From the NCBI RefSeq assembly GCF_009659535.1, contig NZ_VJZZ01000010.1:124001-188000 (forward strand): 64,000 nt of DNA, read 5' to 3'. The position numbers and the translations under genes are program-made. The notes beneath the pieces were generated by a model, which saw nothing but the letters and a program-made list of their open reading frames with translations, had not been told where the DNA came from and searched no databases. Below are positions 37,601-47,588 of this stretch, one piece after another (the stretch's first letter is position 1; each line of letters begins with the position of its first letter). This DNA comes from Aggregicoccus sp. 17bor-14 (lineage in GTDB: Bacteria; Myxococcota; Myxococcia; Myxococcales; Myxococcaceae).

Positions 37601-38476
37601 TGGACCCTGCGCGGGACGCACCCGAACGGCAGCAGCTTCAAGGAGCTGGCGGTGCTCTCCAACGGCACGCTGATCGCGGACACGCAGCGCAGCAGCTCGC
37701 ACTGGCTCTCGCGCTCGACGGACGGCGGGCGCACCTGGAGCGAGGTGCTGAGCGCGGGGGTGTACCGGATGCTCACGCCGCACAGCATCGCCGAGCTCGA
37801 CGGGACCGTGTACTGGGCGGAGTACCAGACCTTCACCGGTGAGGCGACGCCCATCCGGGTCTGGGCGAGCACCGACAACGGCGCCACCTGGAGCGTGCGC
37901 GCCACGCTCAACGGGCACCGCCACGCACACGGCCTGCGGGCGGACCCTGCGCGCAGCGCGCTGTGGATCTACTTCGGGGACACGACGCCGCAGGGCGCCA
38001 CGCTGCGCTCCACGGACGCGGGGCGCACCTGGACCACGCTGCTTACCGGGCAGGAGGGCATCATCGTGGACGCGGAGGTGCTGCCCAACGGGGATCTGAT
38101 CTTCGGGCAGGACATCTCCTTCCTGCCCGAGCGCCCGGCCATCGGGCGGCTCTCACCCACCGGCGTGTACACGGTGCTCGCGCAGCTCCCCGGCCCCAGC
38201 TACTCGGGCCATACGGTGCGCAGCGGCGGCTTCGTCATCGGGGCCACGCGCGAGCCGGGCGGAGACATCTACCCGCCGGGCGCGGAGAACGCCTACCTCT
38301 ACGGCAGCCTGGACGGCGTGACGTGGGAGCCGCTGCTCTCGTACCGGCGGCTCAACACCGTCGACAACGCGCGCATGGACGTCTACTGGGAGCTGCCCAC
38401 GGGCGAGCTGGTGCTCGAGCTGGAGAACGTGCAGCCGGCGAACGGCTACCAGCTGCTGCGGCCGGGAAGGCGCTGA
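34622..38476 (+). CDS. Large exported Asp-box (BNR) protein with xPDAG linkers and duplicated beta domains
   Basis: A 1,284-residue exported protein (signal peptide MPLLALALAGVLAASP). Layout: an N-terminal Asp-box beta-propeller-like region (about 25-395) with YRSDDEGQTW and STDGGHTF, a short xPDAG linker, a first jelly-roll-like domain (about 430-608), a long linker of 22 xPDAG-type units (about 613-722), a second copy of the same domain (about 727-905), another linker, and a C-terminal Asp-box region (about 947-1284) with five or six boxes such as ASTDNARTW, SRSTDGGRTW, ASTDNGATW and RSTDAGRTW. The duplicated domains share SDDF...TW and CRDC segments. Asp-box propellers occur in sialidases and in binding proteins; no catalytic residues can be assigned. 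It is probably a surface or secreted binding protein. Confidence 0.87.
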   Translation: MPLLALALAGVLAASPSTLARISDGNALTLPAQRHVVRVDPGDGAAIWLLALQQGGVDGHGLVFYRSDDEGQTWSLADPIQNDATHTDRADLLVVGRDVALVYSYEGPDFTGSTRHDVFFQWWRYVPETRGFQPEPAVRVFDSTSSSTGYARGQLARDSLGRLWVMAFSLESGGGSRVVLSVSTDGGHTFAAQPDLASLPRRGGGRLLHLGQRLIALWGMHDSGGTASRFRLHEDAAAPGSWGPSTQAFPEAIYHGAALSAVATPEGGMHLVYKDESEVLLHRYFDGTSFGPRTVLFAGEWAAQPAITRVGSRLVICTNRALTDTSFRLEERVLESGVLSAPVLLDGSATWKGYPAAVEVLPAGVAVPCVYSNTANAGVGGNELYAFSDALAPEVDGGTPDAGSPDAGSPDAGMPDAGAGDAGAPPPPPAGTLLLSDDFGRNAASLGSAWTQVSGVYFTDGRAASDRDSGNQAYANGATCRDCRVEATVLGFGVPETGLFLRAPALRPDDRYDAVLLGDGRVQVHRHRAGLVTVLGSAASGLAALDTPAKLSLSAVGSAPVSLVLAVNGVPRVSTEDTGPSALVEAGYGGLWTNRAGVVFDAFRLWIEGTSGTPDAGVPDAGVPDAGVPDAGASDAGVPDAGLPDAGVPDAGTPDAGLPDAGAPDAGPPDAGVPDAGAPDAGAPDAGSSDAGVPDAGLPDAGAPDAGLPDAGAPDAGTPDAGAPGPGGVLFSDDFTRTSLGTSWQAVRGLWFLYRNNVASDLDGADQLAALGASCRDCEVQALVTSFGVSEAGVYLRSPTAGATGDRYDLVLRSDNSVQIRRFRGGTSTVLGTASSGLASASTGGTLKLSASGSGPVQLTASVNGSVRLQVTDSSSSALGTAGYAGLWTLRAGVVFDDFVLTSLGGAPPPTDGGVPDAGTPDAGVPDAGSPDAGTSPDAGVPDAGTGTRLTLSVTLTETRFNFLGVDGSGTAYATRFGESESRLYASTDNARTWTLRGTHPNGSSFKELAVLSNGTLIADTQRSSSHWLSRSTDGGRTWSEVLSAGVYRMLTPHSIAELDGTVYWAEYQTFTGEATPIRVWASTDNGATWSVRATLNGHRHAHGLRADPARSALWIYFGDTTPQGATLRSTDAGRTWTTLLTGQEGIIVDAEVLPNGDLIFGQDISFLPERPAIGRLSPTGVYTVLAQLPGPSYSGHTVRSGGFVIGATREPGGDIYPPGAENAYLYGSLDGVTWEPLLSYRRLNTVDNARMDVYWELPTGELVLELENVQPANGYQLLRPGRR
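35816..35890 (+). repeat. xPDAG linker block A (5 units)
   Basis: Five 15-base units encoding TPDAG, SPDAG, SPDAG, MPDAG and AGDAG, joining the N-terminal Asp-box region to the first jelly-roll-like domain of the large exported protein. Probably an extended flexible linker. Confidence 0.9.
36458..36787 (+). repeat. xPDAG linker block B (22 units)
   Basis: Twenty-two consecutive 15-base units encoding x-Pro-Asp-Ala-Gly, with the first residue varying among Val, Ala, Leu, Thr, Pro and Ser and two units reading ASDAG and SSDAG. The repeat is perfect at codon-frame level, so unit number can change by slippage without frameshift. Confidence 0.95.
37364..37456 (+). repeat. xPDAG linker block C (6 units)
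   Basis: Six xPDAG units with one extra Thr codon between the fourth and fifth, connecting the second jelly-roll-like domain to the C-terminal Asp-box region. Confidence 0.9.
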
Positions 38477-38480
38477 GCCC

Positions 38481-39245
38481 CTACGGCGAGGGCGCCGCCG
38501 ACTCGCCACCCCCGAAGCGGCCGCGCCCGCCGCCGGGCCGCTCCTCGCGGCGCATCTGCTCGTAGGCGGCGCGCTGGCTCTCGTCGAGCACGCGGCCCAC
38601 CGCGGCGTCCGTCTCGCTGCGCAGCGCGCGCATCTGCTCGCGCACCGGCTGCCCGTCGCCACCCGCGCCTGCCTGGCGCTGGGCGAAGAGCGCCTCGCGC
38701 TTCTGGGCCTCGGTGTCCAGCAGGCGCGTGAGCTCCCGCTCCTGGCTGCCGCTCAGGCGCGCCTCCTGGACGAAGCGCTGCAGCCGCTCCTGGCGCGCCT
38801 GCGTCGCCTGCTGCTGGCGCGACTGGAAGCGCTCCTGCATCAGCTCCTGCTGCGCGGCGACGACGGCCGCCTTGAGCTGCTCGCGCCCCTCGGGGCTGTT
38901 CATGGACTCGCCCACGATGAGCCCCTGCACGTCCGCGCGCAGCTGCTGCACCTGCTCGGCGAGCGCCGCCGCGTCCGCGGGCACCTGCGCGCCCGTGCCC
39001 ACGGGCGCTGCGCCCGGTGCCCCCGTCATCCCGTGCTCGAGCGCCGCCGCCCGCCGCGCGAGCGAGAGCGTGGTCACCTCGAGCGCCTCCACGCGCCGTG
39101 CGTACGCGTCGAACTGCGCGCGGGTGGGGCCCTCCACCGCGTCAGCGGTCCCGGGCGGAGGGGGCGGCGGCTCGTGCCGGAGCAGCGTCACGGCGAGCGC
39201 GGCGAGCGAGACGGCGAGGGCACTCCACGGAAGGACTCGATTCAT
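38481..39245 (-). CDS. Membrane-anchored coiled-coil protein, Spy/CpxP-like repeats
   Basis: A 254-residue envelope protein. An N-terminal hydrophobic stretch (WSALAVSLAALAVTLL) anchors or exports it; the rest is Gln/Glu/Arg-rich helix. Two segments, LSGSQERELTRLL and LDESQRAAYEQMRRE, recall the LTxxQ repeats of Spy/CpxP-type periplasmic chaperones and sensors, but the similarity is short. It ends in a Gly/Arg-rich tail. It converges with the large Asp-box gene, four bases apart. Confidence 0.72.
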   Translation of the reverse strand: MNRVLPWSALAVSLAALAVTLLRHEPPPPPPGTADAVEGPTRAQFDAYARRVEALEVTTLSLARRAAALEHGMTGAPGAAPVGTGAQVPADAAALAEQVQQLRADVQGLIVGESMNSPEGREQLKAAVVAAQQELMQERFQSRQQQATQARQERLQRFVQEARLSGSQERELTRLLDTEAQKREALFAQRQAGAGGDGQPVREQMRALRSETDAAVGRVLDESQRAAYEQMRREERPGGGRGRFGGGESAAPSP

Positions 39246-39306
39246 GGCACCCCGCGTGACGGTTCGAGCGCGGGATTATTCCACGCTTCGGGGGTGCCCG
39301 GACTGC

Positions 39307-40119
39307 CTACACCGCGATGCTCAGCTGCAGCGCGCGCGTCTCTCCGGGCGCGAGCCACAGCAGCCCCTCGCCGGTCTTCAGCGCGCCGCCGCGCGCCGTC
39401 CATGGCTCCACGCAGACGAAGTCGCGCCCGCCCAGGGTCCACACCACCATCGTGTGGAACTCCGGGCTCCACGCGAGGCGCACCGGCCGCAGGCCCTGCC
39501 CGCGGTGCACGACGGTGCCGTGCGGCGAGTGGTCGAGCAGGTGCAGGTCCACCTCGGGGTCCTCGAGGGGAAAGCCCTGGAAGGGGCGCTCGCGGCCCTG
39601 CAGGTTGTCGAAGGCGCGCGTCGCGTCCGTCTCGATGCGCACGTGCGCCTTCTGCGGCTGCGGCACGTAGAAGTAGGGGTGCATCCCGAGGTGCAGGGGC
39701 ATGCGGCGCGCATCCCGGTTCTTCACCTGGAAGGCGAGGTGCAGCGCCGGGCCCTGCAGCCGCACGAAGAGTCGCGCCTCGAAGTCCCAGGGGAACTCGC
39801 GGCGCGTCTGCTCGCTGCTCTCGAGCCGCAGCACGGCGCGGTCTGCCTCCTGCGCCTCCAGCGTCCAGGGCAGGTCGCGCGCGAAGCCGTGCTTGCGCAT
39901 CGAGACCTCGCGCCCGTCCACCGCGTACTTCCCGCCGGGGATGACGCCGGGGCTGGGGAAGAGCAGCGGGATGCCGCCGCGCACGCTCTTCTTCGGATCC
40001 GCGAGCGTGCGCTCGTCGAGGAAGAGCACCGGCTCGCTCGCTACGCTGAAGCGCGAGACGAGCGCGCCGCGCTCGGGGACGATCTCGGCCCGGGAGGGGC
40101 CCTCCACCAGGGTGACCAT
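39307..40119 (-). CDS. Aldose 1-epimerase / hexose-6-phosphate mutarotase family
   Basis: A 270-residue mutarotase-fold protein. Typical residues are KHGFARDLPW (substrate-contacting Arg/His region), LGMHPYF (catalytic His about 144) and CVEPWTA (catalytic Glu). It catalyses interconversion of alpha and beta anomers of a hexose or hexose-6-phosphate; the short length and RGGIPLLFPSPG motif favour the D-hexose-6-phosphate type. It starts 12 bases after the pruA stop on the same strand, so the two are probably co-transcribed. Confidence 0.9.
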   Translation of the reverse strand: MVTLVEGPSRAEIVPERGALVSRFSVASEPVLFLDERTLADPKKSVRGGIPLLFPSPGVIPGGKYAVDGREVSMRKHGFARDLPWTLEAQEADRAVLRLESSEQTRREFPWDFEARLFVRLQGPALHLAFQVKNRDARRMPLHLGMHPYFYVPQPQKAHVRIETDATRAFDNLQGRERPFQGFPLEDPEVDLHLLDHSPHGTVVHRGQGLRPVRLAWSPEFHTMVVWTLGGRDFVCVEPWTARGGALKTGEGLLWLAPGETRALQLSIAV

Positions 40120-40131
40120 GGGCGCGCCCCG

Positions 40132-41769
40132 CTATTTGTCGAGGTAGGGGTAGGGGACGCGGGTGGGCGGCACGAAGTTCTCCTTGATGGTACGCGGGCT
40201 GGTCCAGCGCACCAGGTTGAGCATCGAGCCGGCCTTGTCGTTGGTGCCCGAGGCGCGGCTGCCGCCGAAGGGCTGCTGGCCCACCACGGCGCCGGTGGGC
40301 TTGTCGTTGATGTAGAAGTTGCCGGCCGCGTGGCGCAGCAGGTCCATCGCCGTCTCGATGGCCTTGCGGTCGCGCCCGAAGATGGCGCCGGTGAGCGCGT
40401 AGGCCGCGGACTGGTCCACCTCGCGCAGGGTCTCCTCGAACTTCGCGTCCGGGTAGACGTGCAGGCCCACCACGGGGGCGAAGATCTCCTCCTGCATGAT
40501 GCGGTGGCGCGGGTTCTCCAGCTGCACCAGCGTGGGCTTCACGAACCAGCCCTCGCTGCGGTCGGCGTCGCCGCCGGCGACGATGCTGGCCTCGCTGCCG
40601 CCCTGCTTCGCGAGCTCCAGGTACGCGCTGGTCCGCTTGAAGCTCTTCTCGTCGATGACTGCGCCCATGAAGTTGCGGAAGTCCGTGGGGTCGCCCATGC
40701 GGAGCTCCGAGATGAACTCCTGCAGGCGCGCCTTGAGCTTGGGCCACATGCTCTGCGGCACGTAGATGCGGCTCGCGGCGGAGCACTTCTGGCCCTGGTA
40801 CTCGTAGCCGCCGCGCACGATCGCGGTCGCCACGGCGTCCAGGTCGTCCGCCGCCGAGGCGTGCACGAAGATGAAGTCCTTGCCGCCCGTCTCGCCCACC
40901 AGGCGCGGGTACTGCTTGTAGCGCGCGATGTTCTCGCCCACGGTGCGCCACATCGACTGGAAGGTGGGCGTGGAGCCGGTGAAGTGCACGCCGCCCAGCT
41001 GCGGGTGGGTGAGCGCCACGTTGCCGATGGTGGGGCCGTCGCCGGGCACCATGTTGATGACGCCGTCCGGCAGGCCCGCCTCGCGCAAGAGCTCCATGAT
41101 GTACCAGGCGCTGTAGGCCGCGGTGCTCGAGGGCTTGAACAGCACCACGTTGCCCATGATGGCGGGCGCCGTGGGCAGGTTGAGCGCGATGGAGGTGAAG
41201 TTGAACGGGGCCACCGCGAAGACGAAGCCGTCCAGCGGGCGGTAGTCCGTCATGTTCCAGTTCTGCGGCGCCGCCTCCGGCTGCTGCATCAACAGCTGCT
41301 CGGCGAAGTGGACGTTCCAGCGCAGGAAGTCGATGGACTCGCAGGCCGCGTCGATCTCCGCCTGGTGCGCCGTCTTGCTCTGCCCCAGCATGGTGGCCGC
41401 GTTCAGGATGGGCCGGTAGCGGGTGGCGAGCAGCTCGGCGGCGCGCAGGAAGATGGCCGCGCGCGCGTGGAAGGGCATGCGGCTCCACTCGTCCTTCACC
41501 GAGAGGCCGTTCTCGATGGCGCGCTGGGTGATGGCGGCGTCGCCCTCGTGCAGGGTGGCCAGCACGTGGCTGTGGCGGTGCGGCATGCGCACCTCGTCCG
41601 TCTTGCCGGTGCGCACGTGCTTGCCGCCGATGATGACCGGGATCTCGATCTTCTCGGCCGCCATGCGCTTGAGGGCCGCCTGCACCTCGGCGCGCTCGGG
41701 GGTCCCGGCGGCGTAGGAGAGGACCGGCTCGTTCTTGGGCGGGGGAACGCGGGGGAAGGCGTTGATCAC
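40132..41769 (-). CDS. pruA: Delta-1-pyrroline-5-carboxylate dehydrogenase
   Basis: A 545-residue aldehyde dehydrogenase that oxidises L-glutamate gamma-semialdehyde to glutamate with NAD+, the last step of proline breakdown. Family features are VAPFNFTSIALNLPTAPAIMGN, the catalytic Glu in LVGETGGKDF, the catalytic Cys in YEYQGQKCSAASR, and the C-terminal GQQPFGGSRASGTNDKAGS with RWTSPRTIKENFVPP, typical of the single-function P5C dehydrogenases (about 540 residues). The start is GTG with GAGG about eight bases upstream. No proline dehydrogenase is in the window. It is divergent from the second Ser/Thr kinase. Confidence 0.96.
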   Translation of the reverse strand: MINAFPRVPPPKNEPVLSYAAGTPERAEVQAALKRMAAEKIEIPVIIGGKHVRTGKTDEVRMPHRHSHVLATLHEGDAAITQRAIENGLSVKDEWSRMPFHARAAIFLRAAELLATRYRPILNAATMLGQSKTAHQAEIDAACESIDFLRWNVHFAEQLLMQQPEAAPQNWNMTDYRPLDGFVFAVAPFNFTSIALNLPTAPAIMGNVVLFKPSSTAAYSAWYIMELLREAGLPDGVINMVPGDGPTIGNVALTHPQLGGVHFTGSTPTFQSMWRTVGENIARYKQYPRLVGETGGKDFIFVHASAADDLDAVATAIVRGGYEYQGQKCSAASRIYVPQSMWPKLKARLQEFISELRMGDPTDFRNFMGAVIDEKSFKRTSAYLELAKQGGSEASIVAGGDADRSEGWFVKPTLVQLENPRHRIMQEEIFAPVVGLHVYPDAKFEETLREVDQSAAYALTGAIFGRDRKAIETAMDLLRHAAGNFYINDKPTGAVVGQQPFGGSRASGTNDKAGSMLNLVRWTSPRTIKENFVPPTRVPYPYLDK

Positions 41770-42025
41770 GCGGGGTACCTCGGGAGGAGGGTGGGAACGC
41801 TGGAAAGGTGGCCGGCACCCTACAACCCCAGGGGCGGGTTGGGGGTGCGCCGTGCTGGGGGAAGAACAGCCGGGCGCACCGCTGCACATCCCCGGACCAT
41901 TGCCCGGAGGTCCAGTGACCCGGGAAAAACCCGCGCCGCTGTCTGGCTTTGCCCGCAGGGGCCCGCCTACACTCCGCGGGCTTCCCGCCTCTCCCCCTCT
42001 GGACACCTTCCGCCGAGCCCTCCGC

Positions 42026-43645
<1,620 letters not shown>

Positions 43646-43683
43646 GGCAGGCGGGCGGCGCGCGTGCTATGGCGCGGGCCACC

Positions 43684-44697
43684 ATGTCCCAGCTCTCCCC
43701 GCCGCTCAGCATCGAGTCCACCCGCTCCGGTCACCGCGAGTCCGTGCACCGCGTGCACGTGGCGGTGGTGGACGCGCGGGGGAGGCGGGTGGCGAGCGCG
43801 GGAGACCCCGGCCTGGTCACCTTCTGGCGCTCCGCCTGCAAGGCCTTCCAGGCGCTGCCGCTGGTGCAGGACGGGGCCGCGGACGCGTACGGCTTCGGGC
43901 CGCGCGAGCTCGCGCTCGCGTGCGCCTCGCACTCGAGCGAGCCGGTGCACCGCGCGCTCGCGCAGCGCATGCTGCAGCTCGCGGGCAACACCGAGGCGCA
44001 GCTCGCCTGCGGGCCGCACCCGCCGCTGTCGCAGGCCGTGGCAGACGCGGCGGCGCGCGAGGGCGTGGCCCCCACGCCGCACTGGAGCAACTGCTCGGGC
44101 AAGCACGCCGGCATGCTCGCGCTCGCGCGCCACCGGGGCTGGCCGCTCGAGGGCTACGAGCGGCGCGGGCACCCGCTGCAGGAGCGCATCCTGGACGAGC
44201 TCTCGCGCTGGACGGACGTGCCGCGCGAGCAGGTGCTGCTCGCGGTGGACGGCTGCACGGCGGTGAACTTCGGGGTGCCGCTGCACGCCATGGCGCTCGC
44301 CTACGCGCGGCTCGGCACCTCGGCCGAGCCCGCGGCGCAGCGCCTGTGCGAGGCGATGGCCGCCCACCCCGAGCTCGTGGCGGGCACCGGGCGCCTGTGT
44401 ACGGAGCTGATGGCGCTCGCGCGCGGGAGCGTGCTCGCCAAGGTGGGCGCCGAGGGCATCTACAGCGCCGTGGTGGTGCCCCTGGGGCTGGGCATCGCGC
44501 TCAAGGTGGAGGACGGCGACATGCGCTGCGCCCCGCCCGCGCTGCTCCACGTGCTGAAGGAGCTGATGGCCCGGAGTGGCGAGCGCTTCGCGCTGGACCT
44601 CGCCCCGCTCGCCCACCACGCGGAGCCCGCCCTCCGCACCACGCGTGGTGAGCAGGTGGGCTCCCTGCGTGCGGTGGGTGCGCTGCACTTCGCCTGA
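43684..44697 (+). CDS. L-asparaginase II-family amidohydrolase
   Basis: A 337-residue protein of the asparaginase II family (PF06089 type, as in Rhizobium asparaginase), distinct from the E. coli enzymes. Characteristic stretches are FWRSACKAFQALPLV (conserved Ser/Lys) and HWSNCSGKHAGML, with GCTAVNFGVPLHAMALAYARL and VVPLGLGIALKVEDGD nearer the C-terminus. It should hydrolyse L-asparagine to aspartate and ammonia in the cytoplasm. An in-frame ATG five codons upstream is an alternative start. It follows the kinase gene by 38 bases. Confidence 0.9.
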   Translation: MSQLSPPLSIESTRSGHRESVHRVHVAVVDARGRRVASAGDPGLVTFWRSACKAFQALPLVQDGAADAYGFGPRELALACASHSSEPVHRALAQRMLQLAGNTEAQLACGPHPPLSQAVADAAAREGVAPTPHWSNCSGKHAGMLALARHRGWPLEGYERRGHPLQERILDELSRWTDVPREQVLLAVDGCTAVNFGVPLHAMALAYARLGTSAEPAAQRLCEAMAAHPELVAGTGRLCTELMALARGSVLAKVGAEGIYSAVVVPLGLGIALKVEDGDMRCAPPALLHVLKELMARSGERFALDLAPLAHHAEPALRTTRGEQVGSLRAVGALHFA

Positions 44698-44711
44698 GCC
44701 CCGAAAAGGGT

Positions 44712-44768
44712 GGGGCCGCCCCGCGCCCGGAGCCCCTCGGGTGAGAGGCTCCGGAGCAAGGCGGCCCC
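44712..44768. terminator. Bidirectional terminator hairpin between convergent genes
   Basis: Outer arms GGGGCCGCC/GGCGGCCCC (nine pairs) enclose inner arms CGGAGCC/GGCTCCG (seven pairs). Reading the minus strand, the stem is followed by CACCCTTTTCGG, a short U-run, so it should stop transcription of the Ig-repeat lipoprotein gene. It also lies just after the asparaginase stop. Confidence 0.7.
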
Positions 44769-44790
44769 GGAGGTGAGACGGAGCCCGGCG

Positions 44791-47535
44791 CTACGGCGCG
44801 CCGAGCACCTCGAGCTTGCCGATGCCGAAGCCCGCGCGGCCCACCACCGTGTTGCCGGCGTGGTCGCGCAGCGCCGCATCGAACGCGGTGTTGCTGCTGA
44901 GCGCCGCGCCGTCGAACACCACGCTGGACGTGGTGATGCCCGGCTGCAGGTCCAGCGCGACGGAGAAGAGCACCGTGCCGGCCGGGATGACCGTGTCATC
45001 CGGGACGCCGCCGCTGCCCCCTGCCTTCTGGCTCTGCACCGCGACGAGCGTGCCGCTCATCGGGCCGGACGCGGGCAGCTTCGCCAGCGCCGCCATCGGG
45101 GCCTTGCCGGGGTTGAGCACCGTGCCCGGGGTGAACTTGGCCAGGCGCACCGTGGCCGGGTTGACCGGCAGGTTGAAGCCCACGCCGAAGCCCGTCAGGG
45201 CCTCGCTCGCCACCAGGTCGAGCACCAGGTGCGAGGCGGTGGAGGCCGGGTTGGTCACCAGGCGCACCGAGCCCGTGCTGGGCGCGGTGTAGGCGAGGCC
45301 GGACGCCACCACGGAGAACGCCGCGCTGTCCCCGTGCAGGTCGCCGAGGGTGGCGCGCAGCGTGTAGCCGGTGCCCACCGTGTCCACGGTCAGGCCCGTG
45401 AAGGTCACGATGCCCTTGTCCGGGGTCGCGGTCAGCGTCCCGCCCAGCTTCGCGCCCGCCGCGCCGCCCACGAGCGAGAGCGTCACCTCGCGCGTCTCGG
45501 TGGCCGCCACGTTGCCGAACGCATCCTTCAGGGTGAAGGACACGTCGAAGGGACGGCCCACCACCACCTCCGCCGGAGGCGCCCGCGCGGCCAGCACCTC
45601 GGCCGCCGGGACGGGCACCGCCGCGAAGGCAGCGGTGTCACCGTGGAGGCTGCCGAAGGTCGCGCGCAGCACGTAGCCGGTGCCGACGTCGCTCACCGAC
45701 ACGCCCTCGAAGGTCGCGGTCCCGTTGGAGACGGGAACGGCGACCGTGCCGCCCAGGGCCGCACCCGCAGGGCCCCCGACGAGCGAGAGCGCCACGGAGC
45801 CCGCCTCGGCGGTGGCCACGTTGCCGAACGCATCCTTCAGCGTGAAGGCGACGTCGAAGGGACGGCCCGCACCCACCTCGCTCGGCGGGCCGCTGGAGGA
45901 CACCACCTGGGTGGCAGCCGCCGGCGTCACGTCGAAGGCCGAGGTGTCCGCGTACACGGTCTCGCTGACCGCGGCGCGCAGCACGTAGCCCGTGCCGGCC
46001 TGGGACAGGGACACGTCCGAGAAGCTCGCCACGCCCTGGCTCGAGCTCGCCGTGAGGGTGCCGTGCAGCGGCGCACCCGAGGGGCCGCCGACGAGCGACA
46101 GCGTCACCGTCTGCGCGGTGGGAACCACGTTGCCGAACGCATCCTCGAGCCGGTAGGAGAGCGCGAGGCTCTGACCCGCCACGACGGAGGAGGCCGGCAC
46201 GCGGGTGGCGACGACCTGGGCCACCTCCGCCGCAGAGACCTCGAAGGCGCTGCCCACCGAGGGGGCCCCCGAGCCGATGGCGACCTGCAGCGTGTAGCTC
46301 CCCGCCACCCGCGCGCTCACGCCGGTGAAGGTGGCCACGCCGCCGCTGCTCGCCTGGGACAGGGTGCCCTGCAGGGTGCCACCCTCGGGGGCGCTGGCCA
46401 CCGAGAGCTTCACCACCGCATCGGCGGGGTTGCCGAAGGCATCCACCACCGCCGCCGTCACCACCGGCGTGAACGCCACCCCGGCCACGGCGCCCGCCGG
46501 GGTCGAGGTCAGGCTCGCGGTCACTCCGGCCGCGGCCGTCACGTCGAACGCGGTGCTGGTGCCGCTCGCGCGCCCGCTCGCGGTCGCCTTCAGCGTGTAG
46601 CCCGTGCCGGCCTTCTCCACGCTGAGGCCCCGGAAGGTGGCCACGCCCGAGACGAAGGGCGCCGTCGTGAGGCCCTGCAGCTCGGCGCCGTTCGCGTTGC
46701 CGAGCGAGAGGGCAACCTCGCCCTGCGCCTTGGTGTCCAGCTTGCCCGCGCCGTTGCGGGCCTCGACCTTGATGGTGCCCAGCGAGGTGCCGGCCACGGC
46801 GCTCGCGGCGGGCTGCGCCGCGAAGGTGAGCCGGCCGTCCTTCACGTTGAAGGCCTCGGTCTTGGAGGCGGTGAGGGTGCCGCCCACCACGCTCAGCTGG
46901 TAGTCGCCGGGCTTGTCCACCGCGAGGTCCGCGAAGGTGGCCTCGCCGTTGACCACCGGTGCCGTGAGCGTGCCGCTCAGGGTGGCGCCGGTGTGGTTCA
47001 CGTCGATCAGCGTCACGCTGACCGCACCGCTCGCGCCGGTCGCCGGGTTGCCGTACGCATCCTTGAGCAGGACGTGCAGCACCGGCAGCTCCTGGCCGAT
47101 GGAGACGTCGTCCAGGGGGGTCGTGGTCCCGGTGAGCGTCACGGCGGCGGCCGCACCCGCGCTGACCTTGAAGGCGCTGGTGCTCGCCTCGTGGCCCTGC
47201 TGGGTGGCCTTGATCACCACGCCCTCACCCGCCTGGGTGAGCACGAGGCCGCTGAACACCGCCACGCCCTTGGTGGGCGCGCGGTGGGTCACGCCGGAGA
47301 GCGTGGCGCCTGCCGGAGCGCTGGCGAGCGACAGCTCCACCTCGCCCTTGGCGTCCTCCACGGTCTTGCCCTTCTCGTCACGCACGGTGACGGTGAGCGA
47401 GAACTCCTTTCCGGCCACGGTGTCGCCGGGCTGGGAGGTGACGGCGAGGGTGTTGTTCGAGTCGGAACCTCCGCAGCCGGCGAGCACCGCCAGGCCGAGG
47501 AGGAGCGAGGCAACTACTGCAGACGGGTAACGCAA
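44791..47535 (-). CDS. Lipoprotein with seven Ig-like repeats and a C-terminal cohesin-like module
   Basis: A 914-residue surface lipoprotein (signal peptide with lipobox VLAGC, Cys21). Seven consecutive Ig-like repeats of about 100 residues follow, each with a KDAFGNV-like turn, a VxLSLVGGPAGA strand, a G(T/V)ATFxG(V/L)SV strand and a GTGYxLRA strand. The C-terminal part (about 746-914) changes to a cohesin-like strand pattern: LVLDLVASEALTGFGVGFNLP, ATVRLAKFTPGTVLNPG and IPAGTVLFSVALDLQPG. The start is set at a TTG with GGGAG nine bases upstream, which gives a perfect lipoprotein signal; a GTG 19 codons earlier overlaps the upstream stop (GTGA) and is the alternative. The neighbour just upstream ends in a dockerin-like module, so the two products may bind each other. 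Confidence 0.88.
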   Translation of the reverse strand: MRYPSAVVASLLLGLAVLAGCGGSDSNNTLAVTSQPGDTVAGKEFSLTVTVRDEKGKTVEDAKGEVELSLASAPAGATLSGVTHRAPTKGVAVFSGLVLTQAGEGVVIKATQQGHEASTSAFKVSAGAAAAVTLTGTTTPLDDVSIGQELPVLHVLLKDAYGNPATGASGAVSVTLIDVNHTGATLSGTLTAPVVNGEATFADLAVDKPGDYQLSVVGGTLTASKTEAFNVKDGRLTFAAQPAASAVAGTSLGTIKVEARNGAGKLDTKAQGEVALSLGNANGAELQGLTTAPFVSGVATFRGLSVEKAGTGYTLKATASGRASGTSTAFDVTAAAGVTASLTSTPAGAVAGVAFTPVVTAAVVDAFGNPADAVVKLSVASAPEGGTLQGTLSQASSGGVATFTGVSARVAGSYTLQVAIGSGAPSVGSAFEVSAAEVAQVVATRVPASSVVAGQSLALSYRLEDAFGNVVPTAQTVTLSLVGGPSGAPLHGTLTASSSQGVASFSDVSLSQAGTGYVLRAAVSETVYADTSAFDVTPAAATQVVSSSGPPSEVGAGRPFDVAFTLKDAFGNVATAEAGSVALSLVGGPAGAALGGTVAVPVSNGTATFEGVSVSDVGTGYVLRATFGSLHGDTAAFAAVPVPAAEVLAARAPPAEVVVGRPFDVSFTLKDAFGNVAATETREVTLSLVGGAAGAKLGGTLTATPDKGIVTFTGLTVDTVGTGYTLRATLGDLHGDSAAFSVVASGLAYTAPSTGSVRLVTNPASTASHLVLDLVASEALTGFGVGFNLPVNPATVRLAKFTPGTVLNPGKAPMAALAKLPASGPMSGTLVAVQSQKAGGSGGVPDDTVIPAGTVLFSVALDLQPGITTSSVVFDGAALSSNTAFDAALRDHAGNTVVGRAGFGIGKLEVLGAP
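45290..47400 (-). repeat. Seven tandem Ig-like repeats, last two nearly identical
   Basis: Units of about 300 bases. Repeats 6 and 7 of the protein (roughly bases 45290-45890) share long stretches of identical DNA, for example around 45510-45580 and 45820-45880, indicating recent duplication or gene conversion; earlier repeats are more diverged. Confidence 0.85.
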
Positions 47536-47588
47536 GATCTGGGACTCCCGGTGGAGGCTGGAGTTGGAAGAGGGGCGTCGCGTCGCGG

